The notes: generated by a model from the sequence alone, not told the origin. DNA of 64,000 nucleotides from Thiomicrorhabdus sp. (GCF_963677875.1 NZ_OY782564.1:1-64000); one strand, 5' to 3'. Counted from the stretch's first letter, positions 49,724 to 60,138 are shown. Numbers and translations: made by a program.

Positions 49724-51574
49724 ATGAACGACCATCTCGAGTTCCACAGTGATCAGGAACGCTTTCGGCAAAAACACCTGCTAAAATTCCGTCTCTATTT
49801 CGCATTCGGCTTCGTTCTGATCCTGTTCCTGTTCCTGATCGGGCGCATGGCCTACTTGCAATGGTATAACTTCGACCGTTATCACGGGCTGGCCGAAGGC
49901 AATCGCATCTCCATCGAAACTTTGCCGCCGACCCGCGGCAAGATTTATGACCGGAACCACATTCTGCTTGCCGATAATCAGCCGGTGTATGCGATTAAAA
50001 TGATTCGCGAAAAAATGACCGATATTGATGGCTTTCAGCAAGCTTTACAGCAGCTGATGCCGGAAATCGATCCCGCCAGCATGGACAAATTCTTCAAACG
50101 CTTCAAAAAAGGCAACCGCGTCAAGCCCCACACCCTGCCTTTCACTCTGAACGAAAAGCAAGCTGCGCAATACGCAGTCATCAGCTACCGCTTTCCCGGC
50201 GTCACGCTCAGTGCGCGTCTGAAACGGGTCTACCCATTCCACGAACACGCTGTTCACGCTCTCGGCTACGTCGGACGTATCAACCAGAAAGAGTTGCAAA
50301 AACTTGACTCCGCCATGTATCGGGGCACAGACATCATCGGAAAATCCGGAATAGAAAAATACTACGAACCTCTGCTTCACGGACAACCCGGCATACAGCA
50401 GGTTGAAACCAACGCCCGCGGCCGGGTTCTGCGTAAACTGGAAACCCTGCCGGCGGTGCCCGGACAAGACATCCACCTGACCCTGGATATCAAACTGCAG
50501 CAATTCGCCGAATCGCTCTTTACCCAAAAACGCGGCGGACTGGTTGCGCTTGACCCGCAAAACGGCGAGGTCTTAGCCTATGTCAGCATGCCGACTTTCG
50601 ATCCGAACCTGTTTGTCGACGGCATTGACCATAACACCTATCGCGACTTGCTAAACAACCCGAACCGCCCCTTTATCAACCGGGTTATCAACGGCCAGTA
50701 TCCCCCCGGTTCAACCATCAAGCCGTTCGTCGCCCTCGGCGCCATCGAAAACGATTTTATCTCGCCCACCAAAAAGATCTACGACCCGGGTTACTTCGAA
50801 TACAAGAATCACCGTTACCGCGACTGGAAACGAAGCGGGCACGGTTTTGTCGACATGGACGACGCCATTACCCAATCCTGTGATACCTACTTTTACATGC
50901 TGAGTCTGGACATGGGAATCGACAACATCCACGATGCCCTTTACCCGTTCGGTTTCGGGCACCGGACCGGCATCGACCTGTATGGCGAATCGCGCGGCAT
51001 TCTACCGTCTCAGGAATGGAAACGCGAAACCAAAGGCAAGCCCTGGTATCGCGGCGAAACCATTATTTCCTCCATTGGCCAAGGATATAATCTGGCTACC
51101 CCGTTGCAATTGGCTCAGGCAACGGCGGTTCTGGCCAACCGCGGAAAAATCGTCAAACCTCATCTGCTGCGTACGCCACTCAGCGAACCAAGCGATCAGA
51201 TCGAAATCAAAAACATCGACAACTGGGAAAGAGTCATTACCTCCATGAGCAATGTCATGCACAGCCGGAGAGGAACCGCCCGCAAACATACCAAAGACTT
51301 GGACTTCAAAATGGCCGGAAAAACCGGTACCGCTCAGGTTTTCAGCTTGAAAGAAGCCAATTACAATGCCGATGAAATCGATAAATCGCTACACGATCAC
51401 TCCTTATTCATCGGCTTTGCGCCACTCGACAAGCCGAAAATCGCCGTTGCCCTGATCGTTGAAAACGGTGGCAGCGGCAGTAAAACCGCAGCGCCTATGG
51501 CGGTAAACCTGATTAAGCACTATTTACAAGAACAGGCGCAATCGTCCAGCGAATCCGGGAACAAAACGCCATGA
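49724..51574 (+). CDS. mrdA: Penicillin-binding protein 2 (transpeptidase MrdA)
   Basis: A 616-residue class B PBP that cross-links peptidoglycan during elongation. One membrane helix (about 24-44), pedestal domain, then transpeptidase motifs: STIKP (about 328-332, nucleophile Ser), SCD (about 385), and KTGT (about 528-531). Target of mecillinam in E. coli. It begins one base after mreD and overlaps rodA by four bases. Confidence 0.97.
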   Translation: MNDHLEFHSDQERFRQKHLLKFRLYFAFGFVLILFLFLIGRMAYLQWYNFDRYHGLAEGNRISIETLPPTRGKIYDRNHILLADNQPVYAIKMIREKMTDIDGFQQALQQLMPEIDPASMDKFFKRFKKGNRVKPHTLPFTLNEKQAAQYAVISYRFPGVTLSARLKRVYPFHEHAVHALGYVGRINQKELQKLDSAMYRGTDIIGKSGIEKYYEPLLHGQPGIQQVETNARGRVLRKLETLPAVPGQDIHLTLDIKLQQFAESLFTQKRGGLVALDPQNGEVLAYVSMPTFDPNLFVDGIDHNTYRDLLNNPNRPFINRVINGQYPPGSTIKPFVALGAIENDFISPTKKIYDPGYFEYKNHRYRDWKRSGHGFVDMDDAITQSCDTYFYMLSLDMGIDNIHDALYPFGFGHRTGIDLYGESRGILPSQEWKRETKGKPWYRGETIISSIGQGYNLATPLQLAQATAVLANRGKIVKPHLLRTPLSEPSDQIEIKNIDNWERVITSMSNVMHSRRGTARKHTKDLDFKMAGKTGTAQVFSLKEANYNADEIDKSLHDHSLFIGFAPLDKPKIAVALIVENGGSGSKTAAPMAVNLIKHYLQEQAQSSSESGNKTP

Positions 51575-52713
51575 GAATCGAAACTTCCAGACCGCAACAG
51601 GTTTATCGCCGCAATAAAGGGCTACTGAATGCGCTTCATTTGGATGGCTGGTTACTACTGGGCATTCTGCTGCTTCTGGCCACTAGCGCAGCCGTTGTAT
51701 ACAGTGCTTCCGGCGGTAGCGATGCCGTTATTTTTCGCCATCTGGTTCGCATCGGTTTTGCGCTGGGTCTGTTGTTTCTGTTTGCGCAGATTCCTCCAAC
51801 CCTGCTGTACATCTTTACACCGTGGCTATTCTTATTCGGGCTCGCCCTGTTGATCGCAGTGCCGATTTTCGGCGACATTGGCAAAGGCGCTCAACGCTGG
51901 CTGGAAATCGGCCCGATTCGCTTCCAGCCATCGGAATTGATGAAGCTGGTTCTGCCGTTAATGGTTGCCTGGCTGTTTGCGCACAGCAAATTACCGCCCA
52001 GCTTTGAACGCATTGTCGCGGCCCTGGCCATTATCGGCGTAACTGCCGGCCTGATTGTAATCCAACCGGATTTAGGCACTTCCCTGCTGATTGCCATGAG
52101 CGGACTGTTCGTGGTGTTTTTTGCCGGCTTACCTTGGAGAGTTATTCTGGCGGCGATCGCCGCTGTCATCGCCAGCGCGCCGATTGCCTGGCAATTCATG
52201 CATGAATACCAGAAGCAGCGAGTCCTGACATTCCTCAACCCGGAAACCGACCCACTCGGCAGTGGATATCACATCATTCAATCTAAAATCGCCATCGGAT
52301 CCGGGGGCCTTGAAGGGAAAGGCTTTATGGGCAGCACCCAGGCGCATTTGGAATTCCTGCCCGAAAGCACAACAGACTTCATTTTCTCGGTTCTTTCCGA
52401 AGAGTTCGGACTTCTGGGCGTAATCCTCCTGCTGGCGCTCTACACCTTTGTCATTGCCCGCGGCCTGTATATCTCCTCGCAGGCACAGGATAACTTCACC
52501 CGCCTGATCGCCGCCAGCCTCACCATGACGCTGTTCGTATACGCTTTCGTAAACATCGGCATGGTCAGCGGACTATTACCGGTGGTCGGCCTCCCCTTAC
52601 CACTGATCAGTTACGGTGGCAGTTCACTGGTCACCCTGATGATCAGCTTCGGCATTCTGATGTCCATTCATACCCATAAAAAACTGCTGACGGCGAAAGA
52701 TCCTGAAGGGTAG
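51571..52713 (+). CDS. rodA: Rod-shape glycosyltransferase RodA
   Basis: A 380-residue SEDS-family peptidoglycan polymerase with ten membrane helices, partner of PBP2. The essential Asp region 'FLPESTTDFIFSVLSEEFG' (about 264-282) and the C-terminal 'GLPLPLISYGGSSLVT' (about 343-358) are intact. ATG overlaps the mrdA stop (ATGA). Confidence 0.97.
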   Translation: MRIETSRPQQVYRRNKGLLNALHLDGWLLLGILLLLATSAAVVYSASGGSDAVIFRHLVRIGFALGLLFLFAQIPPTLLYIFTPWLFLFGLALLIAVPIFGDIGKGAQRWLEIGPIRFQPSELMKLVLPLMVAWLFAHSKLPPSFERIVAALAIIGVTAGLIVIQPDLGTSLLIAMSGLFVVFFAGLPWRVILAAIAAVIASAPIAWQFMHEYQKQRVLTFLNPETDPLGSGYHIIQSKIAIGSGGLEGKGFMGSTQAHLEFLPESTTDFIFSVLSEEFGLLGVILLLALYTFVIARGLYISSQAQDNFTRLIAASLTMTLFVYAFVNIGMVSGLLPVVGLPLPLISYGGSSLVTLMISFGILMSIHTHKKLLTAKDPEG

Positions 52714-52989
52714 GGATTTCTCAAGACTTCCAGCCGTTTCCTCGTTTAGATTTACCCCGAAATGTGGTACATTTATTTACTGTTTTTTGTTAGTGTCTGT
52801 TAAAAATTTTTCGTTCCGATTCGCCTGAAAATACACTGATCAGGCCATTACCCTTCGCTTTGCTGAAACAGGATCCGCGCTTTCGTGCTGATGCCGATCA
52901 GGCAAAACGGCGACAACAGGACACGAAGATGAATTTTCAACAGCCTCTGGACAGCCTTCCCCACAAAGACAGTAGAGAATCAGATCGAC

Positions 52990-54189
52990 ATGCAATATTT
53001 AGCCAAGCTTTTCACGCTTTTCGCGGTGTTATTCAGCACCTCCGTTTTTGCTGACCCCATTCCGTCACCGACCCCACTGGCCAATCCGCCAATTCCGCAT
53101 GTCATTCCCTCTCCTCCGTCCATTGCCGGAAAGGCTTATCTGCTGATCGATATCAACAGCGGTAACGTGCTGGCTTCCAAAGATCCTGACAAACCTGTCG
53201 AACCGGCAAGTCTCACCAAAATTATGACCGGCTACGTAGTCATCAACGAGTTACGAAACGGTAACCTGCACCTTGACGACATGGTCACCATCAGCCAAAA
53301 AGCCTGGAAAATGCCGGGGTCGAAAATGTTCATCGAAGTCGGCAAGCAGGTTTCGGTACAGGACTTAATCAAGGGGATGGTCATTCAATCCGGTAACGAT
53401 GCCAGCGTGGCACTTGCCGAGCATGTTGCCGGAAGCGAAGAAGTCTTCGCCCAATTAATGAACAAGTATGCCAAATCGCTTGGTATGACGGGAACGCATT
53501 ACGTCAACGCGACCGGCCTGCCGAATCCGGATCACTACACAACCGCACGCGATCTGGCGACACTGACCAAAGCGCTGATCACCAAATTCCCGGAAGAATA
53601 CGAATGGTATTCGGAGAAAAAATTTACCTTTAACGGTATCACCCAATACAACCGCAACAAGCTTCTGTGGCAGGATCCGACTGTCGACGGCCTGAAAACA
53701 GGCCATACAGACTCTGCCGGCTATTGCCTGGTTTCTTCGGCCAAACGCGAAGAAATGCGCCTGATCAGTGTGATTCTCGGTGCCTCCAGCGCCAAAATGC
53801 GAATTCAGGAAACTCAGAAACTGCTGAACTACGGCTTCCGCTTCTTTGAAACGCATAAACTGTATAACGCACAGCAACGACTGAACGACGTAAAAGTATG
53901 GGAAGGCACCCGCGATTTGATCGGTATCGGTCTGCAGGATGACCTTTACGTCACCATTCCGCGCGGCCAGTACAAAAACCTGAAAATCGAAAGTTCGATC
54001 CAACCGCAGATTACCGCCCCGATTCAAAACCTTCAGGAACTGGGAACTTTGCATATTTCCCTCAACGACAAGCTCTTAGTCGAACGCCCTCTGGTTTCTC
54101 TGGCTGAAGTCGAAGAAGGCTCTTTCTTCAAGAAAGTCATTGATCAACTGAAACTGTTCTTCCGATCGCTTTTCAGCTTCCTCGGTTAA
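52990..54189 (+). CDS. dacA: D-alanyl-D-alanine carboxypeptidase (PBP5/6)
   Basis: A 399-residue low-molecular-mass PBP that removes the terminal D-Ala from stem peptides. Sec signal peptide (cleavage after VFA, about residue 21), SLTK motif (about 75), SGN (about 138), KTG (about 236), then the C-terminal beta domain and an amphipathic anchor (KKVIDQLKLFFRSLFSFLG). mltB and rlpA, which often lie between rodA and dacA, are absent. The 276-base gap upstream holds its promoter; no other gene seen there. Confidence 0.96.
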   Translation: MQYLAKLFTLFAVLFSTSVFADPIPSPTPLANPPIPHVIPSPPSIAGKAYLLIDINSGNVLASKDPDKPVEPASLTKIMTGYVVINELRNGNLHLDDMVTISQKAWKMPGSKMFIEVGKQVSVQDLIKGMVIQSGNDASVALAEHVAGSEEVFAQLMNKYAKSLGMTGTHYVNATGLPNPDHYTTARDLATLTKALITKFPEEYEWYSEKKFTFNGITQYNRNKLLWQDPTVDGLKTGHTDSAGYCLVSSAKREEMRLISVILGASSAKMRIQETQKLLNYGFRFFETHKLYNAQQRLNDVKVWEGTRDLIGIGLQDDLYVTIPRGQYKNLKIESSIQPQITAPIQNLQELGTLHISLNDKLLVERPLVSLAEVEEGSFFKKVIDQLKLFFRSLFSFLG

Positions 54190-54199
54190 ACGCTTTTAT

Positions 54200-54224
54200 C
54201 GGCCGCGTCAAACGCGGCCTTTTC
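54200..54224 (+). terminator. Hairpin after dacA
   Basis: GGCCGCGT-CAA-ACGCGGCC followed by TTTTC, 11 bases past dacA. The short T-run suggests partial termination, allowing expression into dat. Confidence 0.6.
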
Positions 54225-54241
54225 AGTCAGGAACCGGTTTC

Positions 54242-55129
54242 ATGTCGACTTCTCACGCTCACGAACAGCATGTCTACCTCAATGGCGAATTCCTGCCGAT
54301 GATTGATGCCCGAATCTCTACTCAGGATAGAGGGTTCCTGTTTGGCGACGGTATCTATGAAGTTATTCCGGTCTATCAGCGCAAACTTTTTTGCTTTGCA
54401 CAGCACCTGCAACGTTTAAAGAACAGCCTGCAAGCCGTATCCATCGTCAACCCTCTGACGGATCAGGAATGGCTGAATCTGTTCAACGAACTGATCGCCC
54501 GGCATCCCTGGGAAGATCAATTCATCTATTTGCAGATTACCCGCGGCATCCAGATGCAGCGGGATCACATGCCTGCCGACTGCCTGCAACCGACAATCTA
54601 CGCCTATACCAACCCGCTCAAGCCGGTCGCCGAACACATTCTGCAAAACGGAATTCAAGCGATCACTCTTGAAGATATCCGCTGGATGCGCTGCGATATC
54701 AAAGCCATTACACTATTACCGAACGTTATGATGAAACTGGCGGCTAAATCGCACGGAGCAGATGATGCGCTCCTGATCGGCAGAGACGGCTATGTCAATG
54801 AAGGAACAGCCAGTAACGTCTTCGTCGTCAAGAACGGCATACTGTTTACACCGCCGAACGGCACTCGGCTTCTTCCCGGCGTGACCCGCTTGGTTATCGA
54901 ACGGATAGCACAGGATATACAGCTTCCGCTGCAGGAAATTCCGATAAGTGAACAGGCGTTGCAAGAGGCCGACGAAATCTGGCTTTCAAGCTCGACCAAG
55001 GAAGCTTTGCCGGTTACCCGACTGAATGGAGAGAAGGTCGGTACTGGAAAACCGGGCCCGGTTTGGCATACAATGCGCGACCATTACCAACAGACAAAAA
55101 CGACGCTATTGCAACAAGACACCGTCTGA
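54242..55129 (+). CDS. dat: D-amino acid aminotransferase
   Basis: A 295-residue fold-type IV PLP aminotransferase. 'YLNGEFLPMIDARISTQDRGFLFGDGIYEV' (about 12-41) is the family opening, Lys of the Schiff base is in CDIKAITLLPNV (about 147), and 'EGTASNVFVV' (about 180) binds cofactor. It interconverts D-Ala and D-Glu, fitting the peptidoglycan neighbourhood; branched-chain aminotransferase is the alternative. ybeD follows after 28 bases. Confidence 0.9.
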   Translation: MSTSHAHEQHVYLNGEFLPMIDARISTQDRGFLFGDGIYEVIPVYQRKLFCFAQHLQRLKNSLQAVSIVNPLTDQEWLNLFNELIARHPWEDQFIYLQITRGIQMQRDHMPADCLQPTIYAYTNPLKPVAEHILQNGIQAITLEDIRWMRCDIKAITLLPNVMMKLAAKSHGADDALLIGRDGYVNEGTASNVFVVKNGILFTPPNGTRLLPGVTRLVIERIAQDIQLPLQEIPISEQALQEADEIWLSSSTKEALPVTRLNGEKVGTGKPGPVWHTMRDHYQQTKTTLLQQDTV

Positions 55130-55157
55130 GCGTCCCCCTGAAAAAAGGCAAATCGAT

Positions 55158-55442
55158 ATGACCAAGGATTTACACACCCCCGACAACGAGAGCTTGATTG
55201 AATTTCCCTGCGATTTCAAACTCAAGGCAATGGGCCACAACTCCGAGGAGTTTATTGAACTGGTCTATGAAATCACCTGCAAATACGCACCGAACACGCC
55301 GCGGGAGAACATTCACATCAACGACTCCAAAGGCAAGAAATTCATTTCCGTCAACATCACTTTCTACGCGACCTGCCTGGAACAGGTGCATGGCATTTAC
55401 GGCGACCTGAAAAAACATCCACAGGTTTTGATGACCCTTTAA
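55158..55442 (+). CDS. ybeD: DUF493 protein YbeD
   Basis: A 94-residue protein of the YbeD/DUF493 family with an ACT-like fold ('IEFPCDFKLKAMGHNSEEF', 'SVNITFYATCLEQVHGIY'). A regulatory role in lipoate metabolism has been proposed from its constant position between dacA and lipB. Start at ATG 55158; a longer frame from 55026 runs inside dat. Confidence 0.93.
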   Translation: MTKDLHTPDNESLIEFPCDFKLKAMGHNSEEFIELVYEITCKYAPNTPRENIHINDSKGKKFISVNITFYATCLEQVHGIYGDLKKHPQVLMTL

Positions 55443-55467
55443 CCCAGCGTTTATCACTTTTATCCTC

Positions 55468-56163
55468 ATGTCGATTCAAATCACCTCCCTCGGTCTGCAA
55501 CCTTATGAACAAACCTGGCAAGCGATGCAGGAATATACTTCCGCTCGGGATGAAAACAGTAAAGACCGGATATGGATTGTCGAACACCCGGCGGTCTACA
55601 CTCAGGGACTCAACGGCAAAAGTGAACACCTGCTCCATCCTGACCCGTCGATTCCGGTTGTGCAGACCGATCGTGGTGGCCAGATCACTTATCACGGCCC
55701 GGGACAGATTGTTCTTTACGCGCTGATCGACCTGAAACGCGCCCGATTGGGGGTACGCGAACTGGTTTCACTACTTGAAGAAGCCATTATTCAATTTTTG
55801 CAAAGCCAGAACATTTCAGCCTTGGCCGACCCTCAGGCTCCCGGAGTCTATGTCAGCGGCCGGAAAATCGCTTCTCTCGGCCTGAAAATCCGCAAACAGA
55901 AAAGTTATCACGGCCTCGCCTTCAATCTGAACATGGACTTAACGCCCTTTGCGGCAATCAACCCCTGCGGCTTGATCAATATGCAGATGGTTCAACTGAA
56001 AGACCTGATCCCTGCCGATTCTCTGCCCTCTTTTGAAAAAGCTTCGAAGCAACTTGCCGAGACGCTTGCAAAGCTGATCAGACAGCGCATTGAGCAAAAT
56101 AAAAACCGCCTCCAGAGCGCTGAACAGCAAGTCGCTCTGCAAGAAGATGCCCCAAGTAAGTGA
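55468..56163 (+). CDS. lipB: Octanoyl-[acyl-carrier]:protein octanoyltransferase LipB
   Basis: A 231-residue enzyme moving octanoate from ACP to lipoyl domains. Catalytic Lys is in SGRKIASLGLKI (about 137) and Cys in NPCGL (about 170); the 'RGGQITYHGPGQIVLY' stretch (about 70-85) binds substrate. The C-terminal 25 residues are Gln-rich and extra. Precedes lipA by 61 bases. Confidence 0.96.
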   Translation: MSIQITSLGLQPYEQTWQAMQEYTSARDENSKDRIWIVEHPAVYTQGLNGKSEHLLHPDPSIPVVQTDRGGQITYHGPGQIVLYALIDLKRARLGVRELVSLLEEAIIQFLQSQNISALADPQAPGVYVSGRKIASLGLKIRKQKSYHGLAFNLNMDLTPFAAINPCGLINMQMVQLKDLIPADSLPSFEKASKQLAETLAKLIRQRIEQNKNRLQSAEQQVALQEDAPSK

Positions 56164-56224
56164 ATCCTTTATAATAAGCGCCTAATTTCAAACAATTTTC
56201 GAAAACAGGCATTCAGTACGGCAG

Positions 56225-57247
56225 ATGGCAAACCCTCCTCAAATTCAAGAAATCGGTCTCGATCAAATCGGCAATGCAAGCTCACTCAAAGCCCGCAATG
56301 CCGCTATGCCCAAAGGCGAATACAAAACCAAAGCCCTGAAACATCGACCAGACCCAAACAGTGAAAAACTGCAGAAACCCCGCTGGATTAAAGCCAAACT
56401 TCCAAAGGCACGGGATATCCACCGCGTCAAAGAATTGAAAAATATTCTGCGAGAACAAGGCCTGCACAGTGTCTGTGAAGAAGCATCCTGCCCGAACCTG
56501 GGGGAATGCTTCGGCCACGGCACCGCAACGTTTATGATTATGGGTGACATCTGCACCCGCCGTTGTCCTTTCTGCGATGTGACTTTCGGAAGACCCAAAG
56601 CACTGGATCAAAAAGAACCGCAGCATCTGGCCAATACCGTAAAAGCCATGGGACTGAATTACGTCGTCATTACCTCCGTCGACCGCGATGACCTGCGCGA
56701 CGGCGGAGCCAACCACTTTTTACAATGCATTCAAGCCCTGCGTGAAACTTCGCCCGAAACCACGATCGAAACGTTGGTTCCGGATTTTCGCGGCCGCCTA
56801 AGCGTGGCTCTGCAAACCCTAAATCAAGCGCCCCCGGATGTTTTAAATCACAATCTGGAAACCATCCCGCGACTGTATGAAGAAGCTCGCCCCGGCGCAA
56901 ACTACCAAGCCTCGCTTGACCTCCTGAAACGTTTTAAACAAGACAACCCGGATGTCAAAACCAAATCCGGATTAATGGTCGGCCTTGGGGAAAGCATGGA
57001 AGAACTGCTTCAGGTGATGCGCGATCTGCGCGATCATAAGGTCGAAATGCTCACCGTTGGCCAATACCTGCAACCCAGCGACTACCACCTGGCAGTAAAA
57101 AAATACTGGACCCCGGAAGAGTTCAAACAGGTCGAACAAGCCGGTTACGAAATGGGCTTCAGCAACGTCGCCTCCGGCCCGATGGTGCGCTCAAGCTATC
57201 ATGCTGATTTGCAGGCCCAGGGCTCGAAAGCCGATTTTATTGAATGA
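56225..57247 (+). CDS. lipA: Lipoyl synthase LipA
   Basis: A 340-residue radical SAM enzyme that inserts two sulfurs into octanoyl groups. The auxiliary cluster cysteines are [12 protein letters not shown] (about 80-91), the radical SAM cluster is CTRRCPFC (about 106-113), and the C-terminal Ser ligand is in RSSYHAD (about 324). The first 50 residues are an extended, basic N-terminus. Works after LipB. Confidence 0.97.
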   Translation: MANPPQIQEIGLDQIGNASSLKARNAAMPKGEYKTKALKHRPDPNSEKLQKPRWIKAKLPKARDIHRVKELKNILREQGLHSVCEEASCPNLGECFGHGTATFMIMGDICTRRCPFCDVTFGRPKALDQKEPQHLANTVKAMGLNYVVITSVDRDDLRDGGANHFLQCIQALRETSPETTIETLVPDFRGRLSVALQTLNQAPPDVLNHNLETIPRLYEEARPGANYQASLDLLKRFKQDNPDVKTKSGLMVGLGESMEELLQVMRDLRDHKVEMLTVGQYLQPSDYHLAVKKYWTPEEFKQVEQAGYEMGFSNVASGPMVRSSYHADLQAQGSKADFIE

Positions 57248-57295
57248 CATCGCTGAAATTTTCAGCTCCGACAATCCTTAGTTGAGACCTCTTTT

Positions 57296-58153
57296 ATGGC
57301 TACCAATTCGATTCAACGCTTTCTATTTAAAGAACACAATATCCGCGGGCAGGTCATTCAACTGCATGATGCCTGGCAGGAGATGACCAAAGATCGCCAC
57401 TATCCGCCGATTATCAGTCAATTACTGGGGCAGCTGACAGCCGTTTCCGTCGTGATGGCCAACAGCATGAAACACGAAGGTAAAATCACCCTGCAGGTGC
57501 AGGGTTCCGGGCCGGTCAACCTGCTGGTGGTCGAAGTCACTCACGATCTGAAAATTCGCGGCGTAGCAAAAACCCGGGAAACCATCACCGATCAAAACAC
57601 CCTTGACGATTTACTGGGAGATGGTCAGATTCTGGTCACGCTGGAAAATATGCAAACCAAACACCATTTTCAATCGTATGTTCCACGTGACGGTGCAACG
57701 ATTGCCGAATGCTTCGAGCTGTTTTTCAGTCAATCGGAACAATTGCCGAGTCAGCTATGGCTGGCCGCTGACGAGCAGAAACTGGGGGGAATTCTGATTC
57801 AGAAAATGCCGGACAGCGATGACAAGGATGCCGATGCCTGGGATCGGATCATCCATCTGACCGGAACCCTGAGCGATGACGAATTGACAACCCTGGACAG
57901 CGAAACACTGTTACACCGCCTGTTCCATGAAGAGCTGGTGGAACTCTTCGAATCTCAGGCTGTGACGTATGAGTGTCCACAGGACCGTCAGCGCGTTGAT
58001 GACATGTTACGCAGTCTTGGAGAAGCCGAAGTGCGCAAACTGCTGGCAGAGCAGGGAGAAATCGTCATCCACAATGAAATTTGCAATGTGCATTTCCGCT
58101 ATGATGCCAAGGCCGTGGACGAACTCTTCGCGGAAGCCCGCTCACTTCAGTGA
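57296..58153 (+). CDS. hslO: Hsp33 chaperone with two zinc cysteines missing
   Basis: A 285-residue Hsp33 homologue. The N-terminal chaperone domain matches well ('RGQVIQLHDAWQEM', 'PPIISQLLGQL'). The C-terminal redox switch normally has Cys-x-Cys and Cys-x-x-Cys binding zinc. Here the first pair reads ECPQD (second Cys is Gln) and the second reads HNEIC (first Cys is Asn). Only two of four ligands remain, so oxidative activation by zinc release is doubtful. Frame and length are otherwise normal. Confidence 0.92.
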   Translation: MATNSIQRFLFKEHNIRGQVIQLHDAWQEMTKDRHYPPIISQLLGQLTAVSVVMANSMKHEGKITLQVQGSGPVNLLVVEVTHDLKIRGVAKTRETITDQNTLDDLLGDGQILVTLENMQTKHHFQSYVPRDGATIAECFELFFSQSEQLPSQLWLAADEQKLGGILIQKMPDSDDKDADAWDRIIHLTGTLSDDELTTLDSETLLHRLFHEELVELFESQAVTYECPQDRQRVDDMLRSLGEAEVRKLLAEQGEIVIHNEICNVHFRYDAKAVDELFAEARSLQ

Positions 58154-58161
58154 GTACCAAC

Positions 58162-58199
58162 AATAAAAAACGGGCCTTCAAAATAATTCTGAAAGCCCG
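58162..58199 (-). terminator. Terminator after yaaA
   Basis: On the minus strand CGGGCTTTCA and TGAAGGCCCG pair with a nine-base loop, followed by TTTTTT, 26 bases past the yaaA stop. Lies between convergent hslO and yaaA. Confidence 0.8.
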
Positions 58200-58224
58200 C
58201 CGTTCCGAAAGGATCGAGAAAGAA

Positions 58225-59001
58225 TCAGTCTTCAACTTTGCGGGTAAACACCCAATCATTTTCTTTCGATAGCTCAGGCGCAAACCGATAGCCTTCGTAA
58301 TCGAAATATTTCAGCTCTTCTGCATTTTCCACTTGATGATCTGCAGCATATCGCGCCATTAAGCCACGCGCTTTTTTGGCGTAGAAACTGATAATCTTAT
58401 ATTGACCGTTTTTCCAATCTTTGAAGATCGGTGTCACCAGTCGACCGGTTAATTTTTTCTTACTGACAGCTTTGAAATATTCATTGGATGCCAGATTGAC
58501 AATGGTTGTTCCCTGCTGGGCTTTCAATTCCGCATTCAAAGCTTCAGCGAGTAAGTTTTCCCAAAAGGCGTACAGATCCTTACCTTTGGAATTAGCAAAT
58601 CGAGTTCCCATTTCCAGACGGTACGGAAGCATTAGATCACAGGGTTTTAATAAACCATACAAACCAGAAAGAATCCGCAAATGCGCCTGAATATAGCTCA
58701 CCCCTTCTTCTGAAAGACTGTAAGCATCCAATCCCTGATAAACATCCCCCTTAAACAGCCATGCCGCCTGTTTGGCGACTTGCGGATCAAACGGCAAAGA
58801 CCAGTCCTGAAAACGTTGGTAATTCAACTCTGAAAGCTTCTCGCTGATACTCATCAGCTGCCCGATCTCTACCGGACCAAGCGATTGAAGTTCATCGATC
58901 AACTGTTGGGCCTGGGGTAAAAATTGCGCTTCGGTGGCGCAGGAAGTTTGAACCGGATTTGTTTCATCCAAAGATTTTGCCGGGGAAACCAACATCAACA
59001 T
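58225..59001 (-). CDS. yaaA: Peroxide stress protein YaaA
   Basis: A 258-residue UPF0246/YaaA protein, same length as E. coli YaaA, which lowers free intracellular iron under peroxide stress and binds DNA. Start at ATG 59001 ([13 protein letters not shown]), matching the family N-terminus; an upstream ATG at 59019 adds six residues. '[25 protein letters not shown]' (about 108-132) is conserved. Confidence 0.93.
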   Translation of the reverse strand: MLMLVSPAKSLDETNPVQTSCATEAQFLPQAQQLIDELQSLGPVEIGQLMSISEKLSELNYQRFQDWSLPFDPQVAKQAAWLFKGDVYQGLDAYSLSEEGVSYIQAHLRILSGLYGLLKPCDLMLPYRLEMGTRFANSKGKDLYAFWENLLAEALNAELKAQQGTTIVNLASNEYFKAVSKKKLTGRLVTPIFKDWKNGQYKIISFYAKKARGLMARYAADHQVENAEELKYFDYEGYRFAPELSKENDWVFTRKVED

Positions 59002-59243
59002 ATCATTTATCCTTTGCAACAGTCTGTACGATCTCTAAATTAAGCTGCCTATTATAAAGGATTTGCACCCAGACAAAGTCAAAGCGTTTTAATCGCACAA
59101 TTAGCGATTAACTATCAGATAACAATTTATCATCATCAGGTTAAATCAATCCTAAGAATATCATTCTTTGCTGATAAGCTTGCGTCAGTTGTAGAAACCA
59201 CTAAAATCGCGGTAACGTCAAAACAACATTAAACGAGGATACC

Positions 59244-60098
59244 ATGTCTGCTGATCTACTAACCCAGGTGATTTTACCCGGCGCGCTGTTTCTGATTATG
59301 TTCGGCCTCGGGTTGAGCTTGCGCCTGGAGAATTTTTATCAGGTTGCGGCCGCTCCAAAAGCCGTTGCCATCGGCTTGTCCGCCCAACTCCTGTTACTGC
59401 CAATTCTGGCTTTCCTGATCGCCAACGCCCTGCAACTGGCACCGGAAATCGCCGTCGGACTGATGATCATCGCGCTGGCACCCAGCGGAGCAACCTCAAA
59501 CCTGTTCACTTTTTTGAGCAAGGGCGACGTTTCTCTGTCAATCAGCCTGACAGCCGTCATCAGCGTTATCACTCCCTTTACCATCCCTCTGGTTGCCGCC
59601 TTCTCGATGCAATATTTCATGGGAACCCAAAGCGAATTCACTCTGCCAATCGGCAAAACCATCCTGCAGCTGCTGGTCATTACCATTATTCCGGTTGCCC
59701 TGGGAATCTTGATCCACACTTATAAACCGAAATGGGCTCAAGCGATGCAGGGATTTTTCAAATGGTTCTCCGTCGCATTTCTGGCACTGATCATCGTTTT
59801 AATTATTTTGAAAAACGCCGCCAATATGGGCAATTTCTTTGCTCAAGCCGGTTTAGCAACACTCTTGTTGAATGTCATCGCGCTTCTACTTGGCTACCAG
59901 CTGGCCCGCTGGAGCAAACTCGGCAAAGCACAAGCCACCACCATCGGTTTTGAGGTCGGACTGCAAAACGGAACTCTGGCGCTGGTGGTTGCCGGCACCC
60001 TGATCGGCAATGCGCAAATGATGATTCCTGCGGTCACCTATTCGATCCTGATGTTTATCACCGGGGCCTTGTTTGCCCGCTGGATCAGTCGCCGCTAA
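59244..60098 (+). CDS. Bile acid:sodium symporter (BASS) family transporter
   Basis: A 284-residue membrane protein with nine or ten helices of the BASS/SLC10 fold. 'GLMIIALAPSGATSNLFTFLSKGDVSLSISLT' contains the discontinuous helix with conserved Pro-Ser-Gly-Ala and Asn-x-x-T; 'GFEVGLQNGTLALVVA' is the second crossover segment. Substrate is likely an organic anion taken up with sodium; not determinable here. Single gene with a strong terminator. Confidence 0.88.
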   Translation: MSADLLTQVILPGALFLIMFGLGLSLRLENFYQVAAAPKAVAIGLSAQLLLLPILAFLIANALQLAPEIAVGLMIIALAPSGATSNLFTFLSKGDVSLSISLTAVISVITPFTIPLVAAFSMQYFMGTQSEFTLPIGKTILQLLVITIIPVALGILIHTYKPKWAQAMQGFFKWFSVAFLALIIVLIILKNAANMGNFFAQAGLATLLLNVIALLLGYQLARWSKLGKAQATTIGFEVGLQNGTLALVVAGTLIGNAQMMIPAVTYSILMFITGALFARWISRR

Positions 60099-60138
60099 TC
60101 AAGATCAGGCGGGACCTCTAACCACTCCTTCTTAAAGC

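Noticed and set aside
52860..53054. 64-residue frame between rodA and dacA
   Set aside because: No family features and overlaps the dacA start; the gap is better read as promoter region.
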